The notes beneath the pieces are model-generated. The model worked only from the letters and a program-made list of their open reading frames with translations, was not told the DNA's origin and searched no databases. From Austropuccinia psidii (lineage: Eukaryota > Basidiomycota > Pucciniomycetes > Pucciniales > Sphaerophragmiaceae), in NCBI GenBank assembly GCA_023105745.1, contig JALGQZ010000013.1, forward strand, positions 24,686,605-24,750,604: a DNA stretch of 64,000 nucleotides. Reading direction: 5' to 3'. Numbering within the stretch: the first letter of the stretch is position 1; the number at the start of each line of letters is the position of its first letter. A program made the translations under genes and the position numbers. Of the stretch, positions 48,494 to 60,280 are shown one piece after another.

Positions 48494-51400
48494 CCTTGTC
48501 CAAAGATGTTGTAAATACTTTAACAGAAATTAAAAATAGTATATTACCTCTAAAAGAAATTAAAGACAGTTTATTATCACTACAAGAAATAAATAACAAT
48601 TTATCTTCTTTAACAAAAATTGTTGTGCAAAACAAGAAAGAAATTGACAACATTAAGTTTATTGTTGAAAATAATAAACCAAAGAATTTAATTGACAATA
48701 CTCAAAAATTAATACAAGGACAACAAGAATTGTATAAATACATAAAAGATATCAAAGATAAGACTTTGACAATCAATTATGATGTGAGTATTGACAATCT
48801 TACAGAAAAATTAAATAAATTAATTATTTCTGTAGAAACCTTTGAAGAAAAGACTTCATCACACCAAAAATTACTTTTGGACCATGTGGAAAAAAGTGAT
48901 GAAGCAAGAATGCATCTGAAAGATGACATTCAGAGTGAAATAAGGCTTATTACTGAAAAAATGGATAAAATTAATGAGGCTAATTTAAATATGCCAAAGT
49001 TATCAACACCATTTTCTCATATAAGAAGCCCTATTAAAACAAAAGAGGAATTGTCAAACCCTTTCATAACAGACTTAAGTCACCAAGACAATAACCAAGT
49101 CTTAATGAAGGAAGCACCTCAATTGAAGGAATGGCCAACATTCACAGGAGAAGGTGAATATGACCACATGTCATTTATTAAAACAATTGACATGTTACAA
49201 GAAGACTATGCCATACCAGATGAATTAATCACTGCAAGATTACATTCATTGTTTGAGAAATCTGCAAAAAGATGGTATTATGGCATAAGACAAACAAATG
49301 GTAAAAATACCTGGTCTTGGTGGAAACAAGAAATAATCACCAAGTGGGCAAATGATGCCTGGAGGTATAAGATAGAAAATGCATTTGAAAACTCTTTCTT
49401 TGACCCTGAGAAAGATAAACCTTTAACTTGGTTCCTAAAACAAGTTGAAAGGCTTAATGCACTGTACCCAGAAATGTCACAGAAAATGGTGCATATGAAA
49501 ATACTTAAAAAATGTGGAGGGGAACTAGAACATGCCCTAAGAAGCAGGTGTATAGAACCATGCTCCACAGAAGAGTATATAAATGCACTAGAAGATATAG
49601 TGACAAGAACAAAAATTGGCAGGACTTGGAAAAGATTGGACATTAAAAGCCCAAACAAACCATTTATCAAGAAAGATAAATCAAAAGAATCCTTTAAACC
49701 CAATACATCCAACAATAATGAGCAAAGAAAATGCCATAAATGTGGAGGTATTGGACACTTAGCCAATAATTGCCTTAAAAAAGCAAAGATTAATGAAATT
49801 GTGGAAACAGAAAACCACAATGACAAAGAAGAGGAATCTGACTCTGAAAAAGAGACAGAAGAGTCAGAAAGCTCTGAAAGTGATGAAATCAATATAATTA
49901 ATGCACAAATTAATAATATTGATATAATTTATGAATTACTGGATGTTAACTCAAACTTGCCACAAGTTGGAACATCTGACACAAATCTGACAAACATACA
50001 AGATGCCAAAATGTATAGAACCAAACCTGCAAGGGGAATGGGATATACAGCTGGAAAATCAAGTATTAGTATTGTTATGGTTGATAACCAAGAAGGAAAG
50101 GTTAACTTGGATACAGGAGCATATTGCACTTGTGTTGGCAAAAGTTATTTAAAAACCATTGTCCCAGACTGGCAAGAAAAACTTATGCCAATACAAGGTG
50201 TCAAATTTAGTAGTGCAAGTGAGAGCATGAAGCCCCTTGGAATAATTGATTTAACACTAATTTTTCCTCATCCCTCACAATGTGTCAGAATTAAAGTAGA
50301 TTTTGTAGTAATGGACAACTGTACTAGTAATCATTTCATACTTGGGAATGACTACTTATCAATCTATGGTATAGATATCTCCAACCAAAAGGATAGATAT
50401 TTTACCATAGGAGATAACAAAAGACAAAAGTTTGGATTCTTAAATAACAAAAAACAAATCACAGTTATTAAGAATGAAGAAAAAATTCCAGAAAAGGAAC
50501 TTTTTATATCTGAACAACTCATAGAGGCAGAATTCAATCAAGAATTAACAGAAAAAATGAAAGAAAAATTGATTGATCTCTTATTTAAGTATAAAAATGC
50601 CTTTGCAACTGACAAAGAGCCACTAGGTGCCATAATTGGACATGAAGTGGATATAATTCTTAATGTAGAAAAACCTTACCCACCTTTATTAAGAAGACCT
50701 GCTTACCCAGCCAGCCCAAGAGCTAGAGAAGCCTTAGAGGTGCACATTAAAGAATTAATGGACCTTGGAGTATTAAGAAAGGTTGGACATAATGAACAAG
50801 TAGAAGTTACTACACCTGTCATTATAACTTGGCATAATGGAAAATCAAGGATGGTAGGAGACTTCAGAGCCCTGAATACCTATACCATTCCAGACAGATA
50901 TCCAATACCCAGAATCCATGAGACATTAACCCAATTGTCACAAGCTAAGTTCATCACAGCTATGGATGCTCTTAAGGGTTTTCATCAAAATGTCTTAACA
51001 GACAATGCCAAGAAACTACTAAGAATAATAGTCCATTGTGGAATTTTTGAATACTTAAGAATGCCATTTGGAATAAAAAATGCACCTTCCCATTATCAAA
51101 GAATGATGAATACCATATTTCCTGAAGAATTATCAGAAGGATGGTTAATCATCTATATTGATGATATTATAGTTGGCTCAGAAACTTGGGACAATCACCT
51201 TACAAGACTAGAAAGGGTACTACAGAAAATAGTCCAAGTAAATATGAAAATTTCCTTGAAAAAGTGTCATTTTGCATATAGTGAATTAAAAGCACTAGGA
51301 CATGTGGTATCTGGACTTAGTCTAGGCATAGACAAAAATAAAGTAGCAGCAGTACTACTTAAACCAATGCCTCAAACTAAAAAAGAAATGCAATCATTTC

Positions 51401-53598
51401 TAGGATTTGCTGGTTACTATAGACAGCATATAAAGGACTTTGCAAAGATTGCTAAATCCTTGTATAAGCTATGTGACCAACAAACAGTCTATGAGATGAC
51501 AGAAGAAAGAGTCAAGGCATATGAAGAATTGAAAAATTCCTTAACAAATGCCCCATTTCTTCTGATGCCAGATTGGAAACTACCCTTCAAACTGTACATT
51601 GATGCTTGTGGAGAAGGACTAGGTGCTGCACTTCACCAAACACAAATTATCAATGACAAACCAGTGGAAGGACCAATTTGTTTCATTTCAAGGCAGATAA
51701 AGCCAACAGAAGCAAGGTATGGAGCAAGCCAAATGGAATGCTTATGCCTAGTATGGGCTTTAGAAAAACTGCATTATTATTTGGATGGCACAGTATTTGA
51801 TGTAATCACAGACTGTAATGCTGTGAAATCACTATTAAATATGAAGACTCCAAATAGACATATGCTGAGATGGCAAATTGCTATCCAAGAATATAGAGGA
51901 AATATGACTATTGTTCATAAATCTGGAAATATCCATAAAAATGCAGATGGTCTTAGCAGATGGGCTCTAGCAAATACCCCTGACAATCCAGCATGGGTAC
52001 CACAAGAAGAGCACCATATAGAAGGAATATGTGTTACAGAAATTGGCACAGAATTCTTTAACCAAGTTAAAGAAAGCTATAAAACAGACAAAAATTGCCA
52101 TATCTTAAGCCAACTTCTAATGAAAGACTGCAAAGATCCATCACTTTCATCAAAACTAGATGAAATATGGAAAAAGGCATATGATGAAGGAAGATTCCAC
52201 CTCCTTGATGGAATCCTTTACCATAGAACAAAACACACATGTGTTATGGCCTTAACAGACAGAACACTAATAAACACTATTTTACATGAGTGTCATGATA
52301 GTGTTGCATCTGGACATCTCTCAGAAGATAGGACACTAGAGAGGGTGAAAACCTGCTCTTGGTGGCCAAATTGGAAGAAAGATGTTGCAGAGTACTGCCA
52401 AACCTGTGACAGATGCCAAAAAGCCAACAGAGCCACAGGAAAGAAATTTGGAATGATGATCCAAATCCAAGAACCAAGATCCCCATGGGAAATAGTTCAT
52501 ATGGATTGGGTAACAGCCTTACCTCCAGGAGGAGACAGGAGTTATAATGCATGCCTAGTATTAGTTGACAGGTACAGTAAAACTCCCATGTTCTTACCAT
52601 GTCATAAAGATGACACAGCTATGGATACAGCCATAATGATATGGAATAAAGTCATTAGCCACACAGGCTTATTCCAAAATATTATAAGTGACAGAGACCC
52701 AAAGTTCACTTCAGCATTATGGACAAACCTCCATAACTTGTTTGGGACAAAGTTATCATTCTCAACAGCTTATCATCCTCAAACTGATGGTTTAGCAGAA
52801 AGAATGATACAGACCCTAGAGGATATGATCAGAAGATTCTGTGCTTATGGGCTAGAATTCAAAGATTCTGATGGTTTTACCCATGATTGGTGTACACTAA
52901 TACCAGCACTTGAACTGGCATATAAGACATCAATCCATTCTTCTACTGGCAAAACACCAGCAATGCTAGAGAAAGGTTGGAATCCAAGACTTTCTTATGA
53001 TACCCTCAAAAAGGACTTAGTGGATATACATCCAACAGCAAGCAGTTTCAAGATAATGCTTGACAAAGCAAGACACCATGCAAACAGATGCATGCAAGAT
53101 TCTTTTAAATATGCAAAAGAAAGATGGGATAAAAGTCATAAAACACCTGATTTCAAAATAGGAGACTTGGTTTTGGTATCAACCCTTAATTTCAATAACA
53201 TAAAAGGCCCAAAGAAATTGAAAGATTCCTTTGCAGGACCATTTATGATAAAAGCACTCCATGGACCCAATGCTGTTCAATTAGAACTCACAGGTGAACT
53301 AATGAACAAACACCCAACTTTCCCTGTAAGTCTGATAAAACCTTACAGTTCAAGTGACAAGGAATTATTTCCACTAAGAAATAAACCCCCACTTGAAATT
53401 CCCCCCTTGGAGGAAGGAGAGGAAAAGAAAATAGTAAAAGTCCTTAAAGAAAGAAGGACAAGAAACAAAAAAGAAAGGGAATACCTTGTAAGGTATAGAA
53501 ATTCAACTCAAGAAGATGAATGGCTACTTGAGAAAGATATAACAAATGCTGATAAATTACTAAGAAGATTCAGACATGAAAGAAAACCTGAAAAATAA
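47800..53598 (+). CDS. Gag-Pol polyprotein, Ty3/Gypsy with chromodomain-like C-terminus
   Basis: One frame of 1932 codons encodes the capsid and the enzymes that copy and integrate the element. After an N-terminal 230 residues that overlap the leader ORF come: a coiled-coil-like region (about 230-410); the capsid signature [14 protein letters not shown] (about 445); a CCHC knuckle [14 protein letters not shown] (645-658); protease with D771-TGA; RT with [20 protein letters not shown] and YIDD (1119-1122); RNase H with D1268; integrase HHCC from H1496; then D1569, D1631 and E1667 (35 residues between the last two, as in the DD35E rule); the SFAGPF segment; and a chromodomain-like end ([20 protein letters not shown]). 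No stop or shift is seen. Gag and Pol share one frame, so no frameshift separates them. Whether translation starts at this ATG or is entered from the leader frame is open. CpG is almost absent. Confidence 0.93.
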   Translation: MTTRRGSQYSIQSDGAGLRSRIDPSKGKRKGNIPSGTESTQGSALSQRQVPEMPMISEPELELSMSNSNRYKSHSEGSNRHLHEPVQAVLHSVQGQRLGNAASNTPRSDELLAHPEKVPQRGGDSEILQWMESTVIQTSNQKDQGLSCQKEGGNQGRSPSSFYQQASSQPTSPRREEEQEKALEETIFPKLQNPKNPKRCHGQCFQHGQNLDGIQGQGRAKNETTSFPKEITLSKDVVNTLTEIKNSILPLKEIKDSLLSLQEINNNLSSLTKIVVQNKKEIDNIKFIVENNKPKNLIDNTQKLIQGQQELYKYIKDIKDKTLTINYDVSIDNLTEKLNKLIISVETFEEKTSSHQKLLLDHVEKSDEARMHLKDDIQSEIRLITEKMDKINEANLNMPKLSTPFSHIRSPIKTKEELSNPFITDLSHQDNNQVLMKEAPQLKEWPTFTGEGEYDHMSFIKTIDMLQEDYAIPDELITARLHSLFEKSAKRWYYGIRQTNGKNTWSWWKQEIITKWANDAWRYKIENAFENSFFDPEKDKPLTWFLKQVERLNALYPEMSQKMVHMKILKKCGGELEHALRSRCIEPCSTEEYINALEDIVTRTKIGRTWKRLDIKSPNKPFIKKDKSKESFKPNTSNNNEQRKCHKCGGIGHLANNCLKKAKINEIVETENHNDKEEESDSEKETEESESSESDEINIINAQINNIDIIYELLDVNSNLPQVGTSDTNLTNIQDAKMYRTKPARGMGYTAGKSSISIVMVDNQEGKVNLDTGAYCTCVGKSYLKTIVPDWQEKLMPIQGVKFSSASESMKPLGIIDLTLIFPHPSQCVRIKVDFVVMDNCTSNHFILGNDYLSIYGIDISNQKDRYFTIGDNKRQKFGFLNNKKQITVIKNEEKIPEKELFISEQLIEAEFNQELTEKMKEKLIDLLFKYKNAFATDKEPLGAIIGHEVDIILNVEKPYPPLLRRPAYPASPRAREALEVHIKELMDLGVLRKVGHNEQVEVTTPVIITWHNGKSRMVGDFRALNTYTIPDRYPIPRIHETLTQLSQAKFITAMDALKGFHQNVLTDNAKKLLRIIVHCGIFEYLRMPFGIKNAPSHYQRMMNTIFPEELSEGWLIIYIDDIIVGSETWDNHLTRLERVLQKIVQVNMKISLKKCHFAYSELKALGHVVSGLSLGIDKNKVAAVLLKPMPQTKKEMQSFLGFAGYYRQHIKDFAKIAKSLYKLCDQQTVYEMTEERVKAYEELKNSLTNAPFLLMPDWKLPFKLYIDACGEGLGAALHQTQIINDKPVEGPICFISRQIKPTEARYGASQMECLCLVWALEKLHYYLDGTVFDVITDCNAVKSLLNMKTPNRHMLRWQIAIQEYRGNMTIVHKSGNIHKNADGLSRWALANTPDNPAWVPQEEHHIEGICVTEIGTEFFNQVKESYKTDKNCHILSQLLMKDCKDPSLSSKLDEIWKKAYDEGRFHLLDGILYHRTKHTCVMALTDRTLINTILHECHDSVASGHLSEDRTLERVKTCSWWPNWKKDVAEYCQTCDRCQKANRATGKKFGMMIQIQEPRSPWEIVHMDWVTALPPGGDRSYNACLVLVDRYSKTPMFLPCHKDDTAMDTAIMIWNKVISHTGLFQNIISDRDPKFTSALWTNLHNLFGTKLSFSTAYHPQTDGLAERMIQTLEDMIRRFCAYGLEFKDSDGFTHDWCTLIPALELAYKTSIHSSTGKTPAMLEKGWNPRLSYDTLKKDLVDIHPTASSFKIMLDKARHHANRCMQDSFKYAKERWDKSHKTPDFKIGDLVLVSTLNFNNIKGPKKLKDSFAGPFMIKALHGPNAVQLELTGELMNKHPTFPVSLIKPYSSSDKELFPLRNKPPLEIPPLEEGEEKKIVKVLKERRTRNKKEREYLVRYRNSTQEDEWLLEKDITNADKLLRRFRHERKPEK

Positions 53599-53716
53599 AA
53601 AAGTTAAGCATTATTGAGCTTCAAGACTAACAAAGTCTATTGAAGAGGTAGGACAGTGGATGATACCCTAATCACACATATCAGATTGTGGTACAATCTT
53701 TTTTGGTGGTAGGGAA
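53599..53716 (+). promoter_or_regulatory. 3' untranslated stretch with polypurine tract
   Basis: The segment ends TTTTTTGGTGGTAGGGAA immediately before the 3' LTR. The sister elements have AGGGGGAGGGAA (56012-56023, minus strand) and GGTGGTGGGGAA (31590, minus strand) at the same place, which supports its role as the plus-strand primer. Confidence 0.75.
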
Positions 53717-54165
53717 TGTGAGCCTTTGAGATATGACCACATACCCAATAAGGTCACAAAAAAGACTCAGAATAATTATACCTTTAATATAATTATATTA
53801 AAATTAATTAGAATAATTATACATTAAAAATAATTACTCAAATATACAAAAAATACCATAAATTGGTACTAAAATTGGTTTAACTTAAAAACCAATGAAT
53901 CAACATGTAAAACAAATTATACCATTGGATTCCCCATGGAAAAATACACATATACCATTTTTATGGCATATCTGTAAAGTCAATATTTAAGGAATTATAG
54001 GGTATAATACCTTATAAATCCCATAAAACCTTATTTATCTCAGAGACTAATGAAACAACATGTAAAATAAATTGTACAAGTGGATTCCCCACAAAAATCC
54101 ACATATAAAACAATTAATAAGCTAATTCCCAAAATCAATACTTAAGGAATTATCCTGAATATATG
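53717..54165 (+). repeat. First part of the 3' LTR, plus-strand element
   Basis: It matches 45076-45524 with five substitutions by eye. It breaks off after ...GAATATATG, where the 5' LTR continues CACTTTTTTGG. The break is the insertion site of the minus-strand element. Confidence 0.92.
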
Positions 54166-56011
54166 TGTAAGGTGTGGATATGAAACTTTGATTAAAAATC
54201 AAGTACTTTTCCTGTCCTCAAAATTTGTATAAGGTAAAATTCAGTTAAAAATAGTATGAAATATTATTTTTAAGAGAAAACACGCCAATTTTATTGTTTA
54301 TAACTTTATTAGTATAAAACAATAATATTATAAAAATTTATTGTTTTACCAACAATAAAAATTTATCCAAAAAATACTCTACAAGAGATATTTTAAGGCT
54401 ACAAAAGAAATTTCTTCAAGAGCAATTTCAATTGGAATTAATTGAGCAAAGAACTGCAAGCAATTAATTAAAGAACAGAGTCTTTAAAAAGAATATTAAA
54501 GAGAAAACACGCCCAAAAGTGACCAGAGTGAATTTGGAAACAAAGTGACAAAGTTAACAGTGATGAAAGATGCTTTAATTCACTTTTGGGGTGGTTCAGG
54601 GGTAAAAATGATTATAAGAGTTACAAACAATGATTATAATGATTTTTTCACGTGGTTAAAAGGTTTAAAATGATTTAAAAGAGGTGGTTGGAATCTTTTA
54701 TTGATTGGTTTAACAGTTTTAAACTAATTAATAAAAGGAAAAGATTCTAACATGAAGAGAAAAGTGGGGCAAAGAAGACATTCTTTTATAGCCATCAATT
54801 CTCTTACTCCAAAAGTAAAATTTACTCTTGTCAGTCGTGAAAAACAGTCTGACAACAGAAAAGCCAAGTATGGCATCATTGAACCCTGGTTTAGACCAAA
54901 AAGGGCTGGTTTAAGCCATTTTTAGCCATTTTTAGCCATTTTAGACCCTTAAATCAGCCATTACTATAGCAATACCAGGCCTAGAGCCTTCAAAACACGT
55001 CAGAATGTGTTTCAGAGACGTAGAAACCAGTTAAAACTGTTTTTACTATGATGGTTTTATCTTAAGGGTAGTTTTACCCTCTTGGCAACAGTTAAAACTA
55101 CCCCAGTTGGTATCAAAACCTCATCATCAATTGAGTCCACAGACCCTGTAACTCAATTCCAGGCCAAAAGTGATGAACTTTTGCGTGAATTTTGACATTC
55201 CACGCCTGTCAGCAAGGATTTTGGGGGTCTAGCTCCCCCTTAGAGCTGGAGTTCCTTTTCCCCCCCAAATTTAATCTTTCCAATTTATTTTTCCTTTAAT
55301 TCCTCATCATGTATTATACTTATAATTTACACATGTAATTCAATTCAATTGTACAGTAAAATACAGTAATAATTGACACCTCATATGTAAATCAAAGTTC
55401 ACTTATGTAATACACGCGCACATTTTGACATTTCAATTGAATTCAATTGAAAATACTTTAATTCCTCATAACTTCTAAACTAAACACAACACCTCAATTT
55501 TAACACAAAAATTGATGGTTAACACCACATGTGGTGTGAATTAAATTAAGGTTTTGAGGATTTTCAACTTTTGTATTTAAAATACTAAAAACTTAATTTA
55601 AGCTTATTTAGAGTTGAGTTACAAAAATTTCACTCAGAGGTGACCCCACCTGATTTTTTATGAGGAATCCAATGGTGAAATAAAATTTATATGTTTATTT
55701 ATTGGATAAAAAGTTATAATAAATTTTATTTAACTTTTTTCCAAATTTATTTATTTTTTCACAATTTTGTTAAAATTTCATTTTTACTTAAATTTTTCAA
55801 GTATAAATGTAATTTTATATTTTACAAAATTTAAAGTAATTTTATTTTTAAATTATAATTAATTTTTTATTTTTTATTTTTAATATAATTTTATATTTAT
55901 ATTTTTTATTTTTATTTTAATAATATAAATAAATTTATTTTATTTATATTAATATGTTATTTTTTATATTTGTGGTCTTTTGGGTATATGAAATTACCTC
56001 TAAGGCTCACA
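54166..56011 (-). repeat. 3' LTR of the minus-strand Gypsy element
   Basis: It is 1846 bp; read on the minus strand it runs TGTGAGCC...CCTTACA. It matches the solo LTR at 35224-37061 and the 5' LTR at 62432 onward. TATAAAAG (minus strand) lies at 54783-54790. Unlike the coding part, it holds several CpG sites, mostly in ACGT and ACGCC. Confidence 0.93.
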
Positions 56012-56034
56012 TTCCCTCCCCCTAAAAAAGAATA

Positions 56035-56265
56035 TTACTTTGTAATATTGGTGTTTCTAGTGTGTCTGAATCTCCTCAGGAGTTTGGTGGCTTCTGGTAT
56101 ATCTTTCTCTTCTAACCATTCATCTTCACAAGTTGGGTCACTGTACCTAACAAGGTATTCCCTTACTTTCTTGGTTCTTAATTTCCTTTCTTTAAGAACT
56201 TTGGTTATTTTCTTAGTACCAGATGTCTCAATAGGAGGTATAACTTGGGGAATCTTATTCCTCAA
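56035..56265 (-). pseudogene. Chromodomain end of Pol, separated by a nonsense codon
   Basis: It reads IPPIETSGTKKITKVLKER, then EYLVRYSDPTCEDEWLEEKD, then LLRRFRHTR, corresponding to residues about 1865-1930 of the intact polyprotein. It is in frame with the preceding Pol segment but cut off by a TAA where the intact copy has TAC (about 56296-56298, after SLIKP). It is followed at once by the polypurine tract at 56012-56023. Confidence 0.85.
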
Positions 56266-56292
56266 GGGAAATTTCTCAGCATCACTAGATTT

Positions 56293-58491
56293 TTATGGCT
56301 TTATCAAGCTTACTGGAAATGTAGGGTGCTTATTGCTAAGTTCTTCAGATAACTCTACTTCAACAGCATTTTCTCCATGGAGGGCCTTAATCACAAAAGG
56401 TCCTGCAAAGGAGTCTTTTAACTTTTTACATCCTTTGATGTTATTGAAGTTAGTGGTGGATACAAGAACTAGGTCCCCCACTTTGAAATCTGGAGTTGCA
56501 TGAGATTTATCCCATTTGTCTTTAGCATATGCAAAAGAGTCCTCCATGCATCTCACTGCATGCTTTCTAGCTTTGTCTAGCATTCCTTTGAAGCTAGCAG
56601 CTGTGGGATGTATTTCAATTAAGTCTTTCCTCAAGGAATCTTGGGGTAACTTGGGGTTCCATCCTTTTTCTAGAATAGCAGGAGTCTGAGTGGTACTGGA
56701 ATGGATTGATGTTTTATATGCTAATTCCAGTGCTGGTAACAGAGTACACCAATCATGGGTAAATCCATCACAATCTTTGAATTCAAGGCCATATGCACAA
56801 AATCTTCTCACCATGTCCTCTAAGGTTTGGATCATTCTTTCAGCCAGACCATCAGTTTGTGGGTGGTAGGCTGTAGAGAAAGACAGTTTTGTGCCAAATA
56901 ATTGGTGAAGATTTGTCCATAGAGCTGAAGTGAATTTGGGATCTCTATCACTGATGATATTTGTAAATATCCCAGTCCATGACACTACTCTATTCCATAT
57001 CAGAAGAGCTGTATCCATGGCTGTATCATCTTTGTGACATGGTAAAAAGATTGGAGTTTTACTGAATCTGTCCACAATTACTAGGCAAGCATTATAGCTC
57101 TTGTCACCTCCTGGTGGTAGGCCAGTTATCCAATCCATATGGACAATTTCCCAAGGTCTGTTTGGTTCTTGGATTTTCATCATATTTCCAAGTCTTTTGC
57201 CAGTGGATTTATTTGCCTTTTGGCATCTGTCACAGGTTTTGCAATATTCTGCAACATCTTTTTGCCACATTGGCCACCATATGCAGGTCTTTACTTTTTC
57301 TCTTGTTCTGTCCTCAGAAAGATGTCCTGAAAAGGGACTATCATGGCATTCTTTCAGTACAAGATTGATTAATGACCTGTCTACAACTGTCATGACACAT
57401 GTGTGCTTGGTTCTGTGGTAAATTATACCATCCAGTAGGTGAAATCTCCCTTCATTATAAGATTTTCTCCATACTTCATCCAAGGCATGTATTAGAGAGT
57501 TGTCTTTACAGTCTTTGTTAAGTAATTGGCATAAGATGCTACAATTCTTATCTTGAGTGTAACTATTTCTGACTTCTTCAAAGAAGGTGGTGTTCAAGTC
57601 TGTAACACTTATTCCTTCTATTGGAATTTGTGGTGAAGCTTCTTCTGGAACATAAGCAGGATTATCAATGTTATTTGGTAATGGCCATCTGCTTAGTCCA
57701 TCTGCATTCTTATGAATATTCCCATCCTTATGAACAATAGTCATATTGCCTCTGTATTCTTGTATGGCTATTTGCCATCTGAGCATGTGTCTGTTAGGTG
57801 TTTTCATGTTCAAAAGTGATTTCACAGCTGTACAATCTGTTATTACTTCAAAAACACATCCCTCTAAGAAATAGTTCAATTTCTCTAAGGCCCAGACAAG
57901 GCATAGACATTCCATTTGACTTGCTCCATATCTGGCTTCAGTTGGTTTGATTTGCCTGGATATGAAACATATTGGTCCTTCTACAGGTTTGTCATTTATG
58001 ATCTGAACTTGGTGAAGTGCAGCACCTAGTCCATCCCCTGATGCATCAATATACAGTTTGAAAGGCAATTTAAAGTCTGGCATCAGTAAGAGTGGAGCAG
58101 TGGTCAATGCTTCTCTTAGAGACTCAAAAGCTTTGACTCTGTCAACAGTCATCTCAAATACTGTGTCTTTGTCACACAACTTATAAAGTGGTCTTGCTAT
58201 GGATGCAAAGTCTTTAATGTGTTGCCTGTAATATCCTGCAAAACCTAAGAATGACTGAATTTCCTTCTTATTCTGAGGCATGGGTTTTAACAATACTGCT
58301 GCAACTTTGTTTTTATCAATTCCAAGGGACAAACCAGATACAACATGTCCTAGTGCCTTAAGTTCTTTAAATCCAAAATGACATTTCTTCAAGGAGATTT
58401 TCATGTTTACTGATTGGATTTTTGTCAAAAAATCTTGATAATCTGTACATGTGCTCCTCCCAAGTCTTTGAACAGATAATAATGTCATCAA
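56293..58491 (-). pseudogene. Pol segment: RT thumb, RNase H, integrase (minus-strand element)
   Basis: The usable frame begins where homology resumes at about 58435 ([13 protein letters not shown]). RNase H shows [16 protein letters not shown]. Integrase shows the HHCC zinc finger (HLSEDR ... CKTCDRCQ), [23 protein letters not shown] and [14 protein letters not shown], so its catalytic triad is intact. It ends SLIKP followed by a premature TAA. It is split from the upstream RT by a one-base change in a T run, not by a natural gene boundary. Confidence 0.88.
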
Positions 58492-60280
58492 TGTAAATGA
58501 TTAACCATCCTTCTGAGAGTTCTTCAGGGAAGATTTCATTCATCATTCTTTGGAAGTGTGAAGGTGCATTTTTGATACCAAAGGGCATCCTTAAGTATTC
58601 ATACACTCCACAATGAACAATAATTCTCAAGTATTTTCTTGCTCTTGGTGTTACTACATTTTGATGGAATCCTTTAAGGGCATCCATAGTGGTTATATAC
58701 ACTGCTTGAGATATTTGAGTAAGGGCAATTTGGATTTTTGGTATTGGGTATCTGTCTGGAACAGTGTAAGTGTTCAGAGCTCTAAAGTCCCCAACCATTC
58801 TGGATTTTCCATTATGCCACGCCACTATGACTGGTGTAGTTATTTCTACTTCCTCATTGTGGCCTACTTTTCTTATTACACCAAGGTCTAGAAGTTCTTT
58901 GATATGAATTTCTAGAGCTTCTCTTGATTTTGGACTTGCTGGATAAGCAGGTCTTCTTAAGAGTGGTGGATAAGGTCTCTCAATGTTAAGAATGATGTCA
59001 ACTTCATGACCAATAATTGCTCCCAGGGGTTCTTTGTCTGTAGCAAATGCTCCTCTGTGGTCATACAAAAGGGAAGAAAGTTCATTTTCTTGCTTATCAG
59101 TCAGATGAAGGCTTATTTCAGCCTCATTTAACTGTTCAGACTTGAATTTCTCTAACTCTAAGTTGACTGGTGATACTTTGTTTACTGTAATTTGTCTTTT
59201 AAAGGGTAAAAAGGCAAATTTCTGGCGCTTATTGTCTCCAATTGTAAAGTATCTGTCTTTGTTATTATGTAAATCTATCCCATACATGATTAAATAGTCA
59301 TTTCCCAATATAAAATGGGTACTAGAGCAATTTTCCATAACAACAAATTCAACTGTGATCCTTAAATTCCCATTTATGTGTGGGAATATGACATTGGTCT
59401 CAAAGATTCCTAATGCTTTCATTGGGTTACTTGCACTGTTGAATTTTATACCATCAATTGGTAACAATTGGTCTTCAAAATTTGGTACACAAGTCTTAAG
59501 AAAAGATTTTCCAACACAAGAGCAGAAGGCTCCTGGGTCAAGCAAAAGTTTGGTGGGTTTGTTGTCAATCACCACTTCTGTTATACAGGAGTTACCAGCT
59601 GTATAACCTTTTCCTCTGTTTGGTTTTGTCTTCATAAGTTGTGCATCTTGAACTTTTGATAAATCAACTTGACCATTGCTCAATTGTGGTAAGTGGGAAT
59701 AAGATTCCATGATGTCAAAAGTGGCATTGATATTTTCTATATCTTTTGAAGATTCAGAGAATATGGATGACTTATCATCTGAATTGTCTTCAATTATGTC
59801 TTCTTTTTCAACATCTGGTTCTTTTTCAATGTCAATTTCATTGATTTTCTCCCTTTTTGGACATGTATTGGCTAAATGGGTGGTGCTTTGGCAAATATGG
59901 CATTTTCTGACTGTATCTGCAGATTTATATTTAATATTACTAGAATTTTCTTTGGGGTTTTTGTCCACAGAATCTTTCCAAGGTGTATTAAACCTTGTTT
60001 TAAGATTCACCCTACTAGAACCAATTTTGGTTCTGGTGGTTACTTCTTCCAGTATATTGATAATATCCTCTGCTGAAGATTGTTCAGTAGTCCTGCTTTT
60101 GACAGCATGCTCTAAGTCACCTCCACATTGTCTCAGAATTTTTCTATGGATCATAAATTCTGACATGTCAGGATATAATGCTGTTAATCTGTCCTTTTGT
60201 TGGCAAAACCATGGTAAAGCTTTGTCTTTATCAGCATTAAATTTGGCAGATTCAAAGGCTGTTTCAACTTTAAACCTCAA
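58367..60280 (-). pseudogene. Pol segment: end of Gag, zinc knuckle, protease, RT fingers and palm
   Basis: It begins just after the Gag frame breaks at 60277-60281, where the intact copy's TGGAGG is TGAGG (one G missing). It contains CHICQSTTHLANTC (CCHC knuckle), a protease with DPGA in place of DTGA (about 59531-59540), RT motifs [11 protein letters not shown] and MPFGIKNAP, and YIDD. At about 58434 an extra T in a T run (six, five expected) shifts the frame, and the last 18 codons are out of frame. The ATG-like start is not native. Confidence 0.88.

Larger units (their letters stand above)
45076..54165 (+). mobile_element. Long-LTR Ty3/Gypsy retrotransposon with intact Gag-Pol
   Basis: The order is: 5' LTR 45076-47081, primer-binding-site-like motif from 47082, spliced leader ORF, a 1932-codon Gag-Pol frame 47800-53598, polypurine tract, and a 3' LTR from 53717 that is interrupted at 54165 by a minus-strand relative. 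Over the 449 bp of 3' LTR present I count five differences from the 5' LTR. All catalytic motifs are present, so it may be able to move or did so recently. The left flank is CTCAGC; the right target duplication must lie outside the window. Confidence 0.92.

Noticed and set aside
49278..49892. 204-codon antisense frame under Gag
   Set aside because: S/L/F-rich mirror of the K/E/N-rich Gag frame; no motif, and a shadow of the real gene.
56293..60280. Minus-strand Pol pieces as several genes
   Set aside because: They are collinear with the single 1932-codon frame of the sister element and separated only by small frame breaks and one stop.
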